Assembly (NCBI GenBank): GCA_014236755.1
Contig: JACCKY010000018.1
Location: 1-56,559 of the forward strand
Direction of reading: 5' to 3'
Source: Candidatus Petromonas tenebris
Lineage (GTDB): Bacteria; Bacillota; Clostridia; Peptostreptococcales; Caminicellaceae
Length of the DNA stretch: 56,559 bases
Made by a program: the position numbers and the translations under genes. The notes beneath the pieces were generated by a model. The model was given only the letters and a program-made list of their open reading frames with translations. It did no database searches and had not been told where the DNA came from. Each line of letters starts with the position of its first letter. Position 1 is the stretch's first letter. Of the stretch, positions 42,757 through 52,500 are shown in pieces.

Positions 42757-43578
42757 TTAAAAGATATTTTCATTTGGATAGATTTCTATTCCCTCTTCTA
42801 AATCTACCTTCTCCAGTGTTATTAGTGAAAGGTATTCATCTACTAATTTATCTCTAGGCTCTTTTGTTGCAATCATTACTCCTATGCCTTTAACATTGGC
42901 ATCAAATTCTTTCATAAGATCTACCATTCCCTTCGCTGTTCCGCCAGCCTTCATAAAGTCATCTATGATAAGTACATTAGCTCCATTTTTTATAGCTCTT
43001 TTAGAAATATACATAGTTTGAATTTTACCTGTAGAACCTGATACATAGTTTATGCTTACCGTTGACCCTTCAGTTACTCTATTATCACTTCTTACGATAA
43101 CCAGTGGAATATTTAATGAGTTTGCAGTCATAAGAGCCAATGGTATGCCCTTAGTCTCAGCTGTCACAACATAGTCTATGTCCTCATCTATAAATTTTGC
43201 GGCAAAAATTTCTCCCATTTTTCTAACATAAACTGGATTGTATATAATATCCGACATAAACAGGAAACTCCCTGGGATTACCCTACTCTTATCCTTCAGC
43301 TTTTGACAAATGTTGTTTAATGCCTCTAGGGTATCCTTTTTATTTAAAAAGGGAATATATTTTACTCCTCCAGAAGCCCCGGGAATTGTCTGTACTTTAC
43401 CTAGTTGCAGCTGCTCCATGAACTTTTTAACTATAACCAAATCCTCGCTTATCGTAGATTTAGCAGCATCAAAAATGCCAGTAAAATGGTTAAGGGTAAA
43501 TATTTTATTTGGGTTATCACTTAAAATTTTTACTAAAGCTCCTATTCTTTCATTTCTTTTAAGTTTACTCACAAGCAT
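42757..43578 (-). CDS. purR: Purine operon repressor PurR
   Basis: The 273-residue protein has an N-terminal winged helix (residues 1-75, with KIFTLNHFTGIFDAAKSTISEDL) and a phosphoribosyltransferase-like domain with VLIIDDFMKAGGTAKGMVDLM, the PRPP-binding loop. It represses purine synthesis genes when PRPP is low. It is divergent from murC, sharing a 234-bp control region. In Bacillus purR is followed by yabJ and then spoVG; yabJ is missing here. Confidence 0.95.
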   Translation of the reverse strand: MLVSKLKRNERIGALVKILSDNPNKIFTLNHFTGIFDAAKSTISEDLVIVKKFMEQLQLGKVQTIPGASGGVKYIPFLNKKDTLEALNNICQKLKDKSRVIPGSFLFMSDIIYNPVYVRKMGEIFAAKFIDEDIDYVVTAETKGIPLALMTANSLNIPLVIVRSDNRVTEGSTVSINYVSGSTGKIQTMYISKRAIKNGANVLIIDDFMKAGGTAKGMVDLMKEFDANVKGIGVMIATKEPRDKLVDEYLSLITLEKVDLEEGIEIYPNENIF

Positions 43579-43812
43579 TTCTCTCCTATCCGAATATTCT
43601 TTTTTTTATATATAATTTTATTCGTTTTTTTAGCTTTATTCAATAGTTTATCCATAATTATTTTCAAAATACTTCAATCTATCTTTTATACTTTTATAAA
43701 CTTATGATATAATTTCAATTATGCAAAAGAAATTTTATTATAGGTCTATCCTTTAATGGCTATAATACATATAATAATAATAGACACAAAGGGACTAAGG
43801 AGAGAGTAAAGT

Positions 43813-45189
43813 ATGTTTGATTTTATAAAAAAGAACAAAATTAACCATGTTCACTTTATAGGCATTGGCGGAATCGGTATGAGCGCCATCGCCGAAATTC
43901 TATTAAACAAAGGATTTATCGTATCCGGATCAGATATAAAATCTTCCCATATAACTAAAAAACTTGAAGCTAAGGGAGCAAAAATTTATATAGGTCACAA
44001 CGAAAATAATGTGGAAGGTCCAGACCTTATCGTTTACACTTCCGCAGTAAAATCCGATAATCCCGAAATAGCCAAGGGAAAGGCTTTGGAAATTCCTATA
44101 ATCGATAGAGCCAAGATGCTGGGAGAGCTTATGAAAAAATATAAAAACAGCATAGCAGTATCTGGGGCCCATGGCAAGACTACTGCCACTTCAATGATAT
44201 CTCTAATATTTGAACATGCAGGTTTAGACCCTACCATTATGGTGGGAGGGGAGCTAAGTGAAATAGGAGGCAATGTAAAAATAGGAAATAGTGATAATTT
44301 AATAACGGAAGCCTGTGAGTATAAGGAAAATTTTCTAAAATTTAATCCTAATGTAGGAATTATACTAAACATTGATGAGGACCATTTAGATTATTTTAGA
44401 GATTTGGATCATATAGTTTCATCCTTTTCAAAATTTGCAAAATTAATTCCGAAGCATGGCTATCTTATCATAAATAACGACGATTATAATGCTCGTAAGG
44501 TTCTTTCCCATGCAGTCTGTAATATAATAGCCTATGGAATCAATCAGGAAAGTGATTTTCAAGCAAAAAATATCACTTTTAATGAAGAGGGTTTTCCATC
44601 CTTTGACGCAGTACATAAAGATGAATTATTAGACAGATTTACTTTATCCGTTCTCGGCTATCACAATATTTATAATGCTTTAGCTTCTATAGCCGTTTGT
44701 TATACATTAGGTGTACCGGTGGATAAAATCAGAGAAAAGCTGAGCCTATTCAAGGGTACCCATAGACGATTTGATGTTTTAGGAGAAAAAAACGAAATCA
44801 AAATAATTGATGACTACGCCCATCATCCAACAGAAATTAAAGCTACCTTAGCCGCTTCTCAAAAGTATCCACACAAAAAAATATGGTGCGTTTTTCAGCC
44901 CCATACCTTTACAAGAACCAAAGCGCTACTTTTAGACTTCGCATCATCCTTTAATGATGCCGATAAAATAATAATCGCTGATATATATGCTGCAAGGGAG
45001 AAGGACACAGGAGAAGTTCATTCGAAAGACCTGGTAGAACTTATCAAAAAAGAAGGAAAAGACGCAGTGTATATCGATTCCTTTGAAAAGATAAAGAACT
45101 ACCTAAAGGATAATGCTAAGCCTGGTGATATAATCTTAACAATGGGAGCGGGAAATGTATATGAAGTAGGAAAAATGTTTTTGAAATAA
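43813..45189 (+). CDS. murC: UDP-N-acetylmuramate--L-alanine ligase
   Basis: The 458-residue Mur ligase has the N-terminal [20 protein letters not shown], the ATP loop [14 protein letters not shown] near residue 116, [11 protein letters not shown] and [14 protein letters not shown] in the C-terminal domain. It adds L-Ala to UDP-MurNAc, first step of the peptide stem. AAGGAGAG lies before the ATG. It is the first plus-strand gene and has a possible -10 TATAAT near 43709. It is convergent with the CLC gene, with a structured element in between. Confidence 0.97.
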   Translation: MFDFIKKNKINHVHFIGIGGIGMSAIAEILLNKGFIVSGSDIKSSHITKKLEAKGAKIYIGHNENNVEGPDLIVYTSAVKSDNPEIAKGKALEIPIIDRAKMLGELMKKYKNSIAVSGAHGKTTATSMISLIFEHAGLDPTIMVGGELSEIGGNVKIGNSDNLITEACEYKENFLKFNPNVGIILNIDEDHLDYFRDLDHIVSSFSKFAKLIPKHGYLIINNDDYNARKVLSHAVCNIIAYGINQESDFQAKNITFNEEGFPSFDAVHKDELLDRFTLSVLGYHNIYNALASIAVCYTLGVPVDKIREKLSLFKGTHRRFDVLGEKNEIKIIDDYAHHPTEIKATLAASQKYPHKKIWCVFQPHTFTRTKALLLDFASSFNDADKIIIADIYAAREKDTGEVHSKDLVELIKKEGKDAVYIDSFEKIKNYLKDNAKPGDIILTMGAGNVYEVGKMFLK

Positions 45190-45217
45190 CCTATTTTTAA
45201 TAGTTTCTTATAATAGT

Positions 45218-45335
45218 AGCCTATAAGAATCTGCTTCAGACTCCGGTGGTGAAGGACTGTTTTCCTTTATAACCAAAAACATCAAACTGGAAAATACATC
45301 CCTTTAAAGCTGGCTCATCAGAAATCTTATAGGCT
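45218..45335 (+). repeat. Branched structured element, family copy C (plus orientation)
   Basis: Outer stem AGCCTATAAG (45218-45227) pairs perfectly with CTTATAGGCT (45326-45335), then AA on the 5' side and AAT on the 3' side, then inner stem TCTG/CAGA. The core has CTTCAGACTCCGGTGGTGAAGG followed by ACTGTTTT on the 5' side and CTTTAAAGCTGGCTCATCAG on the 3' side, corresponding to the core words of copies A and B. It lies between two convergent genes. Confidence 0.65.
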
Positions 45336-45375
45336 GTTTTAGTAAAATTATCTAGTCCAATAAGTTTATTAGAAC

Positions 45376-46701
45376 TTAATCTTTTTTGTACTGTTTTTTA
45401 TCTTTAATTAGTAGAGCATTATATATATTTTTTTGATATATTAGTTTAGTTATAGCACTTCCTATACCACAGGTTAGAAGAATAGGCAGGATTATGGCAT
45501 ATGTATCGGTCAGCTCAAGGAGCATTAGAGTTGCTGTTATCGGTGCATCGGCAAAGGCAGCAAACATTGCTCCCATACCGACAAAGGAATATGTACCCAC
45601 ACTATATATACTTGAAGGAATATAATAATTTAGCACACTTCCAAATATAGAACCAAAGGCTGCACCCAAATACAGTCCCGGCAAAAATACACCTCCAATT
45701 CCGCCTGAGCCCAATGTTGCAGCAGTAGCTAAAGCTTTACCCAAAAACATGGCTATAAGTAGCTTTAAACCAAACCTTTCATCTACTATCTTTCCTATAG
45801 TTCCATATTCTATATCAAATATCTGAGGCAGGAAATAGCCTATGGTTACAACAACAGCTGCACCTATAACAGGATGAAACACCTCTGATACATGTATTTT
45901 TTTTATATATTTTTTTGCTATATCGATAATTTTTATATAGAACACTGCAGCTATACCTATAGTTATGCCCAATAAAGCGTATAGGCCGAGTTCATAATAA
46001 TTAATAATACCTAATTTAGCGCTTATATTTAAAAATGTATTGTCCCCAATCAGACTTCTAGTAATAACCACTGAGGTTATGGATGATATCACAATGGGAG
46101 TAAAGTATTCCAGACAGTCCCTATTCATCAATATTTCCAGTACAAATATCGATGCAGCTATAGGTGTATTAAATACTCCTGCAATACTTCCAGCTGCTCC
46201 ACACCCTATAAGAATCCTTATTTTTCTTTCGTTAAAATTAAACTTGTAGCCTATGGACGAACCTATGGCACCTCCCAAGTATACTATAGGTCCTTGTCGG
46301 CCTGCCGACAGGTTTGAAGCAAGGGTAATTATAGTTCCCATAAGCTTTATCAGTACTAATTTGGGCTTCATTAAAAACCTATTGATATACTTTAGTTCCT
46401 TTAGAACCTGCGATACACCAAATCCTTCATTTACTTCTCCAATCATGTACTTATTGATAAATCCTACCACTAATCCTCCTAAAAGTGGGACAATTATCAA
46501 CCTGTATTTCATTAAAAGATCTACATTCTGAAAAATCCCATAAAATAAAACACCATGAAAAAAACTAAGGGTTTGATTGAATGCTATTGAAAAGATGCCT
46601 GTGAACATACCCACAAGCATCCCTAAGCCCATCATTATAATATTTTCGTATCTTTTTTCATCGCTAATAAACTGTTTAAACTTAGTTCGTATATCAAGCA
46701 T
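45376..46701 (-). CDS. CLC-family chloride channel/transporter
   Basis: The 441-residue membrane protein has the CLC pattern: about 12 helices, NTPIAASIFVLEIL, GSGGIGGVFLPGLYLGAAFG and SFVGMGAMFAAFADAPITATLML. Key positions differ from standard exchangers. The gating-glutamate motif GREGP reads GRQGP (codon CAA), the GSGIP motif reads GFGVS, and the internal proton glutamate of the LFxxEE motif is replaced by Ile. This points to a passive anion pathway rather than a Cl-/H+ exchanger, or to altered selectivity. There is no C-terminal CBS pair. Confidence 0.88.
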   Translation of the reverse strand: MLDIRTKFKQFISDEKRYENIIMMGLGMLVGMFTGIFSIAFNQTLSFFHGVLFYGIFQNVDLLMKYRLIIVPLLGGLVVGFINKYMIGEVNEGFGVSQVLKELKYINRFLMKPKLVLIKLMGTIITLASNLSAGRQGPIVYLGGAIGSSIGYKFNFNERKIRILIGCGAAGSIAGVFNTPIAASIFVLEILMNRDCLEYFTPIVISSITSVVITRSLIGDNTFLNISAKLGIINYYELGLYALLGITIGIAAVFYIKIIDIAKKYIKKIHVSEVFHPVIGAAVVVTIGYFLPQIFDIEYGTIGKIVDERFGLKLLIAMFLGKALATAATLGSGGIGGVFLPGLYLGAAFGSIFGSVLNYYIPSSIYSVGTYSFVGMGAMFAAFADAPITATLMLLELTDTYAIILPILLTCGIGSAITKLIYQKNIYNALLIKDKKQYKKD

Positions 46702-46730
46702 TATAGCTCATCTTCCTACTCAACTAGATT

Positions 46731-47918
46731 TTACGGCATTGCCAAAATGCTCCTTACATTTTCGCCAATATTTTTAGAAAAGTATTTTTTGTCTCCATAT
46801 ATAAAATAATTATTATATACAGATACTTCTTTTATCTCTCCATCTACTAGAAACTTAAGATTAAACCTTAGTTTCTCATCACTAGGAATTTCATCTGCCA
46901 TTTTAAAATCAGACTTAATAATAGCTCTAGGAATTTCTATGTTATAATATGAACCATTTTCCAAATCATATTCTCCATTCATATCCTTAACGGTTACCAT
47001 TTCTGATTTCAAAAGATATTTCAGATTACCAGCATCAGCATTATTTTTCACAGGAAGCTTAGTAGTTACATAATCCCATATACTTTTATCATACTTGCAG
47101 TATAGATAAACTATCGGAGTATCGATAATCATTATATCCTCATTTAAAAGGTGCAGCCTGTATTCATAGTTCTCACGCTTTATGGTAATATCATAATCGG
47201 GATAAACAGCAGGAACTCCAATATAATCCTGCCTATGCTCTATGGATAAAATCTTAAATTTAGCTACAAAATCCTCTGATTCCCTTTCATTCATCACGTA
47301 AACAATGTTTTCATCTGTAGCGTTTAAATATATTCTCTCGGGAACAGGATATAATATTTTTCCCATTTGCGCCTCTATATATGCATCTTGCAATATAGAC
47401 ACAAAATTATCCAGCTCAGTTGTATTAGTTTTATAAACCTCATGAGTGTTATCCTTAACCTGTACTAATATATATCCACTATTTCGATAAAATTTAATTT
47501 TAGTATTCCTTTCTATAATATCTATTTCATAGTCGTAGGAATCCAGATTAAATACTTCTTTTGCAAGCTCTTCCTCAGAACCGTTAGCTTTTTCAAGGCT
47601 CTTAAAGCTTGCCACTATAAAACCCCTATCCTTTCCCCTCAGCTCTACCATATTTGTAGGATTGCTCAAGTTCTTCAGATAAATGCTGCTTATACCGTCA
47701 AAAATGTCGTCTACTGCTAAATCCCTTTGTGATTTTTGTATATTTTCTTCCTTAGTTTCTTTAAAGGTGCTGCTATATTCGGTATTGGGCTTCGGTTTTA
47801 GTTTAACCGCCTTCTGCTCATCTTTCTGTCCAGTAATTACATATGTTATAATTCCGCTTATAAGGGATATAGATATTAAAAAAATAGCCAATGATTTAAT
47901 CTTTGATGAACTCTTCAT
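46731..47918 (-). CDS. Membrane-anchored protein of unknown function
   Basis: I do not recognise this protein. The ATG at 47916-47918 (GGTGG upstream) gives 395 residues with one N-terminal hydrophobic segment (SLAIFLISISLISGIITYVI), so the rest should lie outside the membrane. A charged linker is followed by a mixed alpha/beta region with many Tyr, Asp and Glu, no Cys, and no motif I can name; EFYRNSGYILVQVKD-like strands suggest a beta-rich fold. It ends 30 bp before the CLC gene and is upstream of it on the same strand, with the LCP gene further upstream. A cell-surface or regulatory role is a guess. Confidence 0.7.
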   Translation of the reverse strand: MKSSSKIKSLAIFLISISLISGIITYVITGQKDEQKAVKLKPKPNTEYSSTFKETKEENIQKSQRDLAVDDIFDGISSIYLKNLSNPTNMVELRGKDRGFIVASFKSLEKANGSEEELAKEVFNLDSYDYEIDIIERNTKIKFYRNSGYILVQVKDNTHEVYKTNTTELDNFVSILQDAYIEAQMGKILYPVPERIYLNATDENIVYVMNERESEDFVAKFKILSIEHRQDYIGVPAVYPDYDITIKRENYEYRLHLLNEDIMIIDTPIVYLYCKYDKSIWDYVTTKLPVKNNADAGNLKYLLKSEMVTVKDMNGEYDLENGSYYNIEIPRAIIKSDFKMADEIPSDEKLRFNLKFLVDGEIKEVSVYNNYFIYGDKKYFSKNIGENVRSILAMP

Positions 47919-48030
47919 ACTCACCACCCATGGGATTTTTGTTTTTTTATTTCTATATTACAATATTCTACGTTTTTTCAAAAACACCTTTTAAAATTTA
48001 CAAAGTATACCATCTAATTTATTACATATA

Positions 48031-48049
48031 AAAAAGCAGCAAAGCTGCT
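48031..48049 (-). terminator. LCP gene terminator
   Basis: AGCAGC (48035-48040) pairs with GCTGCT (48044-48049) and five T follow on the minus strand. It starts three bases past the stop codon. Confidence 0.85.
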
Positions 48050-48051
48050 TT

Positions 48052-49005
48052 TTATTCCTGCAAACCTCTTTTATATATTTCTATGATCATCTTTTCCGTT
48101 GCATCAGGATCGTGAATATAGTATGAAAGACCATTATATTTTGCCCTTCCGGGAAGTCTGTAGGTTTCTATATCATTTTTGGTTACTCCTATTGCATTCT
48201 TGGCATAATAAATTATATCCTCAAGGCTCATGCTTGTTTTAACAAACTTAAACATAGTATGAGCAATTACAGGAAGTCTGTAGCTTAAGATCTTGTCAGC
48301 CGCACCCATTAAGAACTGCTGCTGGGCCCTTATCCTTCCTATGTCGCCATCAGGATAACCCGTTCCATCGTTGTTCTTTCTAAACCTCAAAAACTGTATA
48401 GCTTCTTTTCCGCTTAATTCATGAACTCCTTTTTTAAGATGTATATGGAGGGGAGGATCATCATAAGGGTCATCATAATTCATATCGAAGGGTATATTTA
48501 CTTTAACCCCACCAAGAGAATCTACTATGTTTTCCACTCCCTCATAGGACACCTTAACGTAATCATGAATGGGTATATCCCCTAATATATGGGATACGAT
48601 TTTCATAACTCCCTTTACTCCACTACGTCCATAGGCAGCATTTATTTTCTTTTGATCCGGTTCATTATATCCCTCTATATGATAAAAGGTATCTCTAGGT
48701 ATAGAAATCAAGTCTACACTTTTACTGTCAGGGTCAAAGCTTGCCAGTATAATAGTATCAGTCCTCGGTCCTTCCATACCTAAAAGAAGCACATTTACCC
48801 TTTTACTTTTCTCAATTAATTTTTGCAGCTCTGTTTTTTCCTTCCCATCAACTGGTGCAGGTGAAGGAAGAACTGCTATTCCATCTGAATCCCCAGGTTC
48901 AGGATTCTTAGGATTATAAATTTCCATAAAGGCGTAGACACCTGCTCCTATCAAAAGAGTAAAAAAAACAAATGCAATTATAAAACTCTTTAAAAAAGTC
49001 TTCAT
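48052..49005 (-). CDS. LytR-CpsA-Psr family cell-wall protein
   Basis: The 317-residue protein has a short cytoplasmic start, one membrane span (residues 7-28) and an extracellular LCP domain: RVNVLLLGMEGPRTDTIILA, VDLISIPRDTFYHI, NAAYGRSGVKGV, and FLRFRKNNDGTGYPDGDIGRIRAQQQFL. The Arg and Asp residues that bind pyrophosphate are present. LCP enzymes attach teichoic-acid-like polymers to peptidoglycan. GAAAGGAAG precedes the ATG. The leader (49006-49080) can fold with GAAC/GTTC and GTTTC/GAAAC, purpose unknown. Confidence 0.92.
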   Translation of the reverse strand: MKTFLKSFIIAFVFFTLLIGAGVYAFMEIYNPKNPEPGDSDGIAVLPSPAPVDGKEKTELQKLIEKSKRVNVLLLGMEGPRTDTIILASFDPDSKSVDLISIPRDTFYHIEGYNEPDQKKINAAYGRSGVKGVMKIVSHILGDIPIHDYVKVSYEGVENIVDSLGGVKVNIPFDMNYDDPYDDPPLHIHLKKGVHELSGKEAIQFLRFRKNNDGTGYPDGDIGRIRAQQQFLMGAADKILSYRLPVIAHTMFKFVKTSMSLEDIIYYAKNAIGVTKNDIETYRLPGRAKYNGLSYYIHDPDATEKMIIEIYKRGLQE

Positions 49006-49204
49006 GTAAATCTTCCTTTCTCACAAATAGCTGATTATGTATTAGAATGAACCTTGTTTCTACTTCTATTCTAAAGTTGAAACCCTGTAGTTCCATATGG
49101 GTCGATTAAATGAAACCTCAAATAGAAATATACATCTATTTTAAATTTATTATACCAAATATAATTCTATCATATATTTATGTTATTTTTACAATTAAAT
49201 TTTA

Positions 49205-49243
49205 ATTACAAAAATTACAAAGGGACAGCCCGTCTGCTGTCCC
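49205..49243 (-). terminator. Terminator after the crotonase gene
   Basis: GGGACAGC (49222-49229) pairs with GCTGTCCC (49236-49243); TTTGTAATTTTTG follows on the minus strand. It is about 40 bp past the stop codon. Confidence 0.85.
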
Positions 49244-49284
49244 CTTATAAAGCTATAAGTATATTTTATCCGATGAATTATATT

Positions 49285-50064
49285 TTACTTACCCTTAAAC
49301 TCCGGCTTTCTCTTTTCTAAAAACGCCTTCATTCCTTCCTTTTGATCTTCCGTTGCAAAACACAGTCCAAAGAAAGTTGCCTCTATTTCATTGCCACTAT
49401 CCAGATCTACGTCATACCCTTTATTTATGGCAGCTTTAGAATATCTTACAGCTAGCTGTGCTTTCCCGCATATTTTTTCAGCCATAGACATTGCTTCATC
49501 AATCAGTTTATCATGCTCGACTACCTTATTAGCCAAACCTATTCTTTCTGCTTCTTTAGCTTCAATCATATCTCCCGTAAATATTAGTTCCTTTGCCTTA
49601 GCCATTCCAACCAGCCTTGGAAGTCTCTGGGTCCCTGCAAAGCCTGGAGTTATACCTAAGTTTACCTCAGGCTGACCAAACTTTGCCTTTTCACTGGCAA
49701 TTCTTATATCACAGGACATGGCAAACTCACATCCACCACCTAATGCAAATCCGTTTACAGCAGCTATAGCAGGTTTGTTCATTAACTCTAATTTCCTGAA
49801 AATTTTTTGACCCAACATTCCAAAATTCCTTCCCTCTTCAGCATTAAAAGTCGTCATTTCAGATATGTCGGCTCCGGCTATAAAAGCTTTTCCCTCTCCT
49901 GTAAAAACTGATACATATATATCTTCTTTCTCATTTATGTAATCTATAACCTTGTCGAGCTCATCTAACACCTCCGAATTTAATGCATTCAATGCCTTAG
50001 GTCTATTAAATTTCACCAGTGCTATGTTACCCCTTTTTTCAAAAACTAAATTCCTAAAATCCAT
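49285..50064 (-). CDS. crt: Enoyl-CoA hydratase (crotonase)
   Basis: The ATG at 50062-50064, preceded by AAGGGGGAC, gives 259 residues starting MDFRNLVFEKRGNIALVKFN. Crotonase signatures are AGADISEMTTF (oxyanion hole), NGFALGGGCEFAMSCDIRIAS, and GQPEVNLGITPGFAGTQRLPRL with the two catalytic Glu residues. It hydrates short enoyl-CoA. In clostridia it commonly acts in butyrate synthesis, but here it stands alone, without thiolase or bcd genes, so the pathway is unclear. Confidence 0.92.
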   Translation of the reverse strand: MDFRNLVFEKRGNIALVKFNRPKALNALNSEVLDELDKVIDYINEKEDIYVSVFTGEGKAFIAGADISEMTTFNAEEGRNFGMLGQKIFRKLELMNKPAIAAVNGFALGGGCEFAMSCDIRIASEKAKFGQPEVNLGITPGFAGTQRLPRLVGMAKAKELIFTGDMIEAKEAERIGLANKVVEHDKLIDEAMSMAEKICGKAQLAVRYSKAAINKGYDVDLDSGNEIEATFFGLCFATEDQKEGMKAFLEKRKPEFKGK

Positions 50065-50170
50065 CTTTTTTGTCCCCCTTTTTAAACTTTTGATTGCTAT
50101 AAAATATATTCTATTAATTTCTAACAATTCCTCCCTTTTGTTCAAAATTAATAATTCATTCTATAACCTC

Positions 50171-50205
50171 AAACACTCTGAATAAAATCAGAGTGTTTTT
50201 ATTTT
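50171..50205. terminator. Hairpin terminator upstream of crt
   Basis: AAACACTCTGA (50171-50181) pairs with TCAGAGTGTTT (50188-50198), followed by TTTATTTT on the plus strand. No plus-strand gene ends here; on the minus strand it would end transcripts coming from 50,300 onwards. Confidence 0.7.
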
Positions 50206-50368
50206 AAAGTTTTAGAATAAACAAACATTATATTATATAAGAAATTATTAATATGAATTGAGCATATGTATTTTTAATCAATACGTTATTTACGCATCAT
50301 AAGTGGTATCTATATAATAAATTTATTGATTAATATAAAACAAACAAATTATAATTGAAGGTTTTTGT

Positions 50369-50526
50369 ATGGGTAAAAAAATATTAATTGTCGGTGGAGT
50401 AGCAGGTGGGGCTTCTGCAGCGGCTAGACTTAGAAGGTTAGGAAAAGATAATAGGAGTAGTCCCAGATACAAAACTAGCTTCTGAAAAGATTTTAAATGT
50501 ATATGAGCTTCTTTTACTGACTTTTT
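50369..50526 (+). pseudogene. CoA-disulfide reductase / NADH oxidase-like gene with internal deletion
   Basis: From ATG 50369 the frame reads GKKILIVGGVAGGASAAAR, then LRRLGKD, an FAD-binding Rossmann N-terminus of the CoA-disulfide reductase family. It then runs into a different phase reading GVVPDTKLASE, which in intact proteins lies about 200 residues later (the GxxPNxxLA motif), and ends shortly after. An internal deletion and frame change have removed most of the gene. An upstream AT-rich region (50206-50368) probably held its promoter. The stretch 50530-50656 shows nothing I can assign. Confidence 0.7.
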
Positions 50527-50656
50527 AAATAAATCATCCAAATGTCCAGATTCTATACTCCTTTATCTATTCTTAATAATTTAAGAAGTTTAAGATGTTC
50601 TTTAAGTTCTTGACTTTTACCTAATTTTTTTATGCAACACTAGTGATAAGTATTAA

Positions 50657-50980
50657 TTAATGCATAAAAGCTTCAAGCAAAAGACCTATTATCATCATAA
50701 CTATTCCCATAATGGCAGGACCCACACCTTCAGCGCCACGTAAAGGGTCCTTCATTTTCTCTTCTTCACTTCTATCAAAGTATTCTCTCCTCATTTTAGG
50801 TGTACCAATTAACAAAATAGCTGAAATAAGCATAGTCAGTACTCCTGCTCCCAGTACAAAGATATATGCTCCCTTTAATAGTTTCCATCCCATCATAAAG
50901 GAAAAAGCCACTCCTATAATAGCTAAAGGTATTGGGTATATAAGTCCTTTGACTATGTACTTAATCAATGTCTTTATCAT
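50657..50980 (-). CDS. Small membrane protein, unknown function
   Basis: The 107-residue protein has three hydrophobic segments: residues 13-32 (GLIYPIPLAIIGVAFSFMMG), 37-58 and 86-105, with a charged segment MRREYFDRSEEEKMKDPLRG between the second and third. AGAAAGGTGAG precedes the ATG, and the reading frame is well kept. It lies downstream of aspartokinase on the same strand but a terminator separates them. I do not recognise a family. Confidence 0.7.
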   Translation of the reverse strand: MIKTLIKYIVKGLIYPIPLAIIGVAFSFMMGWKLLKGAYIFVLGAGVLTMLISAILLIGTPKMRREYFDRSEEEKMKDPLRGAEGVGPAIMGIVMMIIGLLLEAFMH

Positions 50981-51063
50981 AAGGATCTCACCTTTCTAAG
51001 TTAGCTAAAGTCGCACTTTGGTTTTATTATAGCTTATTTTTATATTAATATCATAATGAAAAA

Positions 51064-51097
51064 GAAATAAAGCCGTCAACATTGACGACTTTATTTC
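51064..51097 (-). terminator. Aspartokinase terminator
   Basis: GAAATAAAG plus CGTCAA (51064-51079) pairs with TTGACG plus CTTTATTTC (51082-51097) with one bulge. It lies about 40 bp past the stop codon. Confidence 0.8.
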
Positions 51098-51136
51098 TAA
51101 CTAATATATATTCATATGGGGGTATGAATATCAAAT

Positions 51137-52342
51137 TTATAAATTAAATTCTCTAGCTATTGCAACAATAGCCTTTTCCTTATCTCTAGTATCTATTGTA
51201 TAGGATATTCTTATTTCAGAAGTTGTTACCTGCTTAAAAGCTATTCCATTCTCCGCAAATATTTTAAACATCTTTGCTGCAACTCCAGATTGACTTCTCA
51301 TACCTATACCGACAACCGACAGCTTAGTTATATTTGTTTCCATATCAATTTCTATTTCCGGAAGCTCTTTCTTTATCTCTTCAAGAATCTCTTCTATTAC
51401 ATATCTCTCATTTTCCGGAGCAGTGAAAGATATATTTACATAGCCATGGGATGGCGCAGTTTGACTTATCATATCTATATTTACATCCTTGGAAGCCATC
51501 TTTTCAAATATCATAGATACATTCCCTACCTTGTAAGGAATGCGATTAACAGTGACCATCATATCGTCATCACTAACTGATAAACCGGTAATAACATTAC
51601 TTTCCATTGACGCATCAAACTCCTTTATATAAGTTCCAGGCCATTCTTCGCTACTCAAAGCTACATATATGGGTACACCATACTTTTGGCCTATTTCTAT
51701 AGATCTTGTTTCCATAACTCCTGCACCAAGGCTTGCCATCTCCAACATTTCTTCATAGCTTATATAATCCAGCTTTCTAGCCGTTGGAAAAAGCCTAGGA
51801 TCTACCGAATAGATTCCATCAACATCTGTATAAATCTCACATGTACAGCCTAATTTAGCAGCCAAAGCCACTGCAGTTGTATCGGAACCACCTCTCCCTA
51901 GAGTGGTAATGTTTCCTTCCTCATTTATACCCTGAAAACCTGCAACTACAACTATTTTTCCATCACTAAGATGCTTCTTTACATTTTCAATTTCTATGTC
52001 TGAAATGCGAGCCTTTGTATGATAGCCTTTGGTAATTATTCCCGCCTGGAATCCCGTAAGAGATACAGAATCATATCCTAATTCCTTAAGGGCAATCGAC
52101 AAAAGGGCTATAGATACCTGCTCACCAGTAGACATAAGCATATCCAGTTCTCTTCTATCGGGGTCTTTAGAGATTTGTTTAGCCATATCTATAAGTATAT
52201 CTGTAGTCTTTCCCATGGCAGATACAACTACTACAACATCATCTCCCTTTTCCTTTCGCTTTGCAACTCTCTTTGCCACGTTTTTAATTTTTTCTATGTC
52301 ACCTACTGATGTTCCTCCATATTTTTGAACTACTGCTGCCAT
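51137..52342 (-). CDS. lysC: Aspartokinase
   Basis: The start is ATG 52340-52342 (AGGTG upstream), giving 401 residues. The kinase domain starts VVQKYGGTSVGDIEKIKNVA, with STGEQVSIALLSIAL and the GRGGSDTTAVALAAKL nucleotide region. Two ACT domains follow (NVSMIFEKMASKDVNIDMISQ and VVGIGMRSQSGVAAKMFKIF). It phosphorylates aspartate at the start of Lys, Thr and Met synthesis. The lysine riboswitch in its leader and the ACT pair suggest the lysine-responsive isoform. Confidence 0.96.
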   Translation of the reverse strand: MAAVVQKYGGTSVGDIEKIKNVAKRVAKRKEKGDDVVVVVSAMGKTTDILIDMAKQISKDPDRRELDMLMSTGEQVSIALLSIALKELGYDSVSLTGFQAGIITKGYHTKARISDIEIENVKKHLSDGKIVVVAGFQGINEEGNITTLGRGGSDTTAVALAAKLGCTCEIYTDVDGIYSVDPRLFPTARKLDYISYEEMLEMASLGAGVMETRSIEIGQKYGVPIYVALSSEEWPGTYIKEFDASMESNVITGLSVSDDDMMVTVNRIPYKVGNVSMIFEKMASKDVNIDMISQTAPSHGYVNISFTAPENERYVIEEILEEIKKELPEIEIDMETNITKLSVVGIGMRSQSGVAAKMFKIFAENGIAFKQVTTSEIRISYTIDTRDKEKAIVAIAREFNL

Positions 52343-52500
52343 ACATTTCACCTACCCGTTTTTACATTAGTTATAGATTCGACTTAAAAGTTTATATCTA
52401 ATAGATATGTTTGTCTTTACGACTTATTCAACTGTATTTTATAGTTTTTAGTTTAGTAATTATAGGCAACTAACTTGTAATCTTAATATTAAAAATTGAT

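Noticed and set aside
50323-50541. Minus-strand 72-codon open frame
   Set aside because: It is antisense to the CoA-disulfide reductase remnant, has no ribosome site and no recognisable domain.
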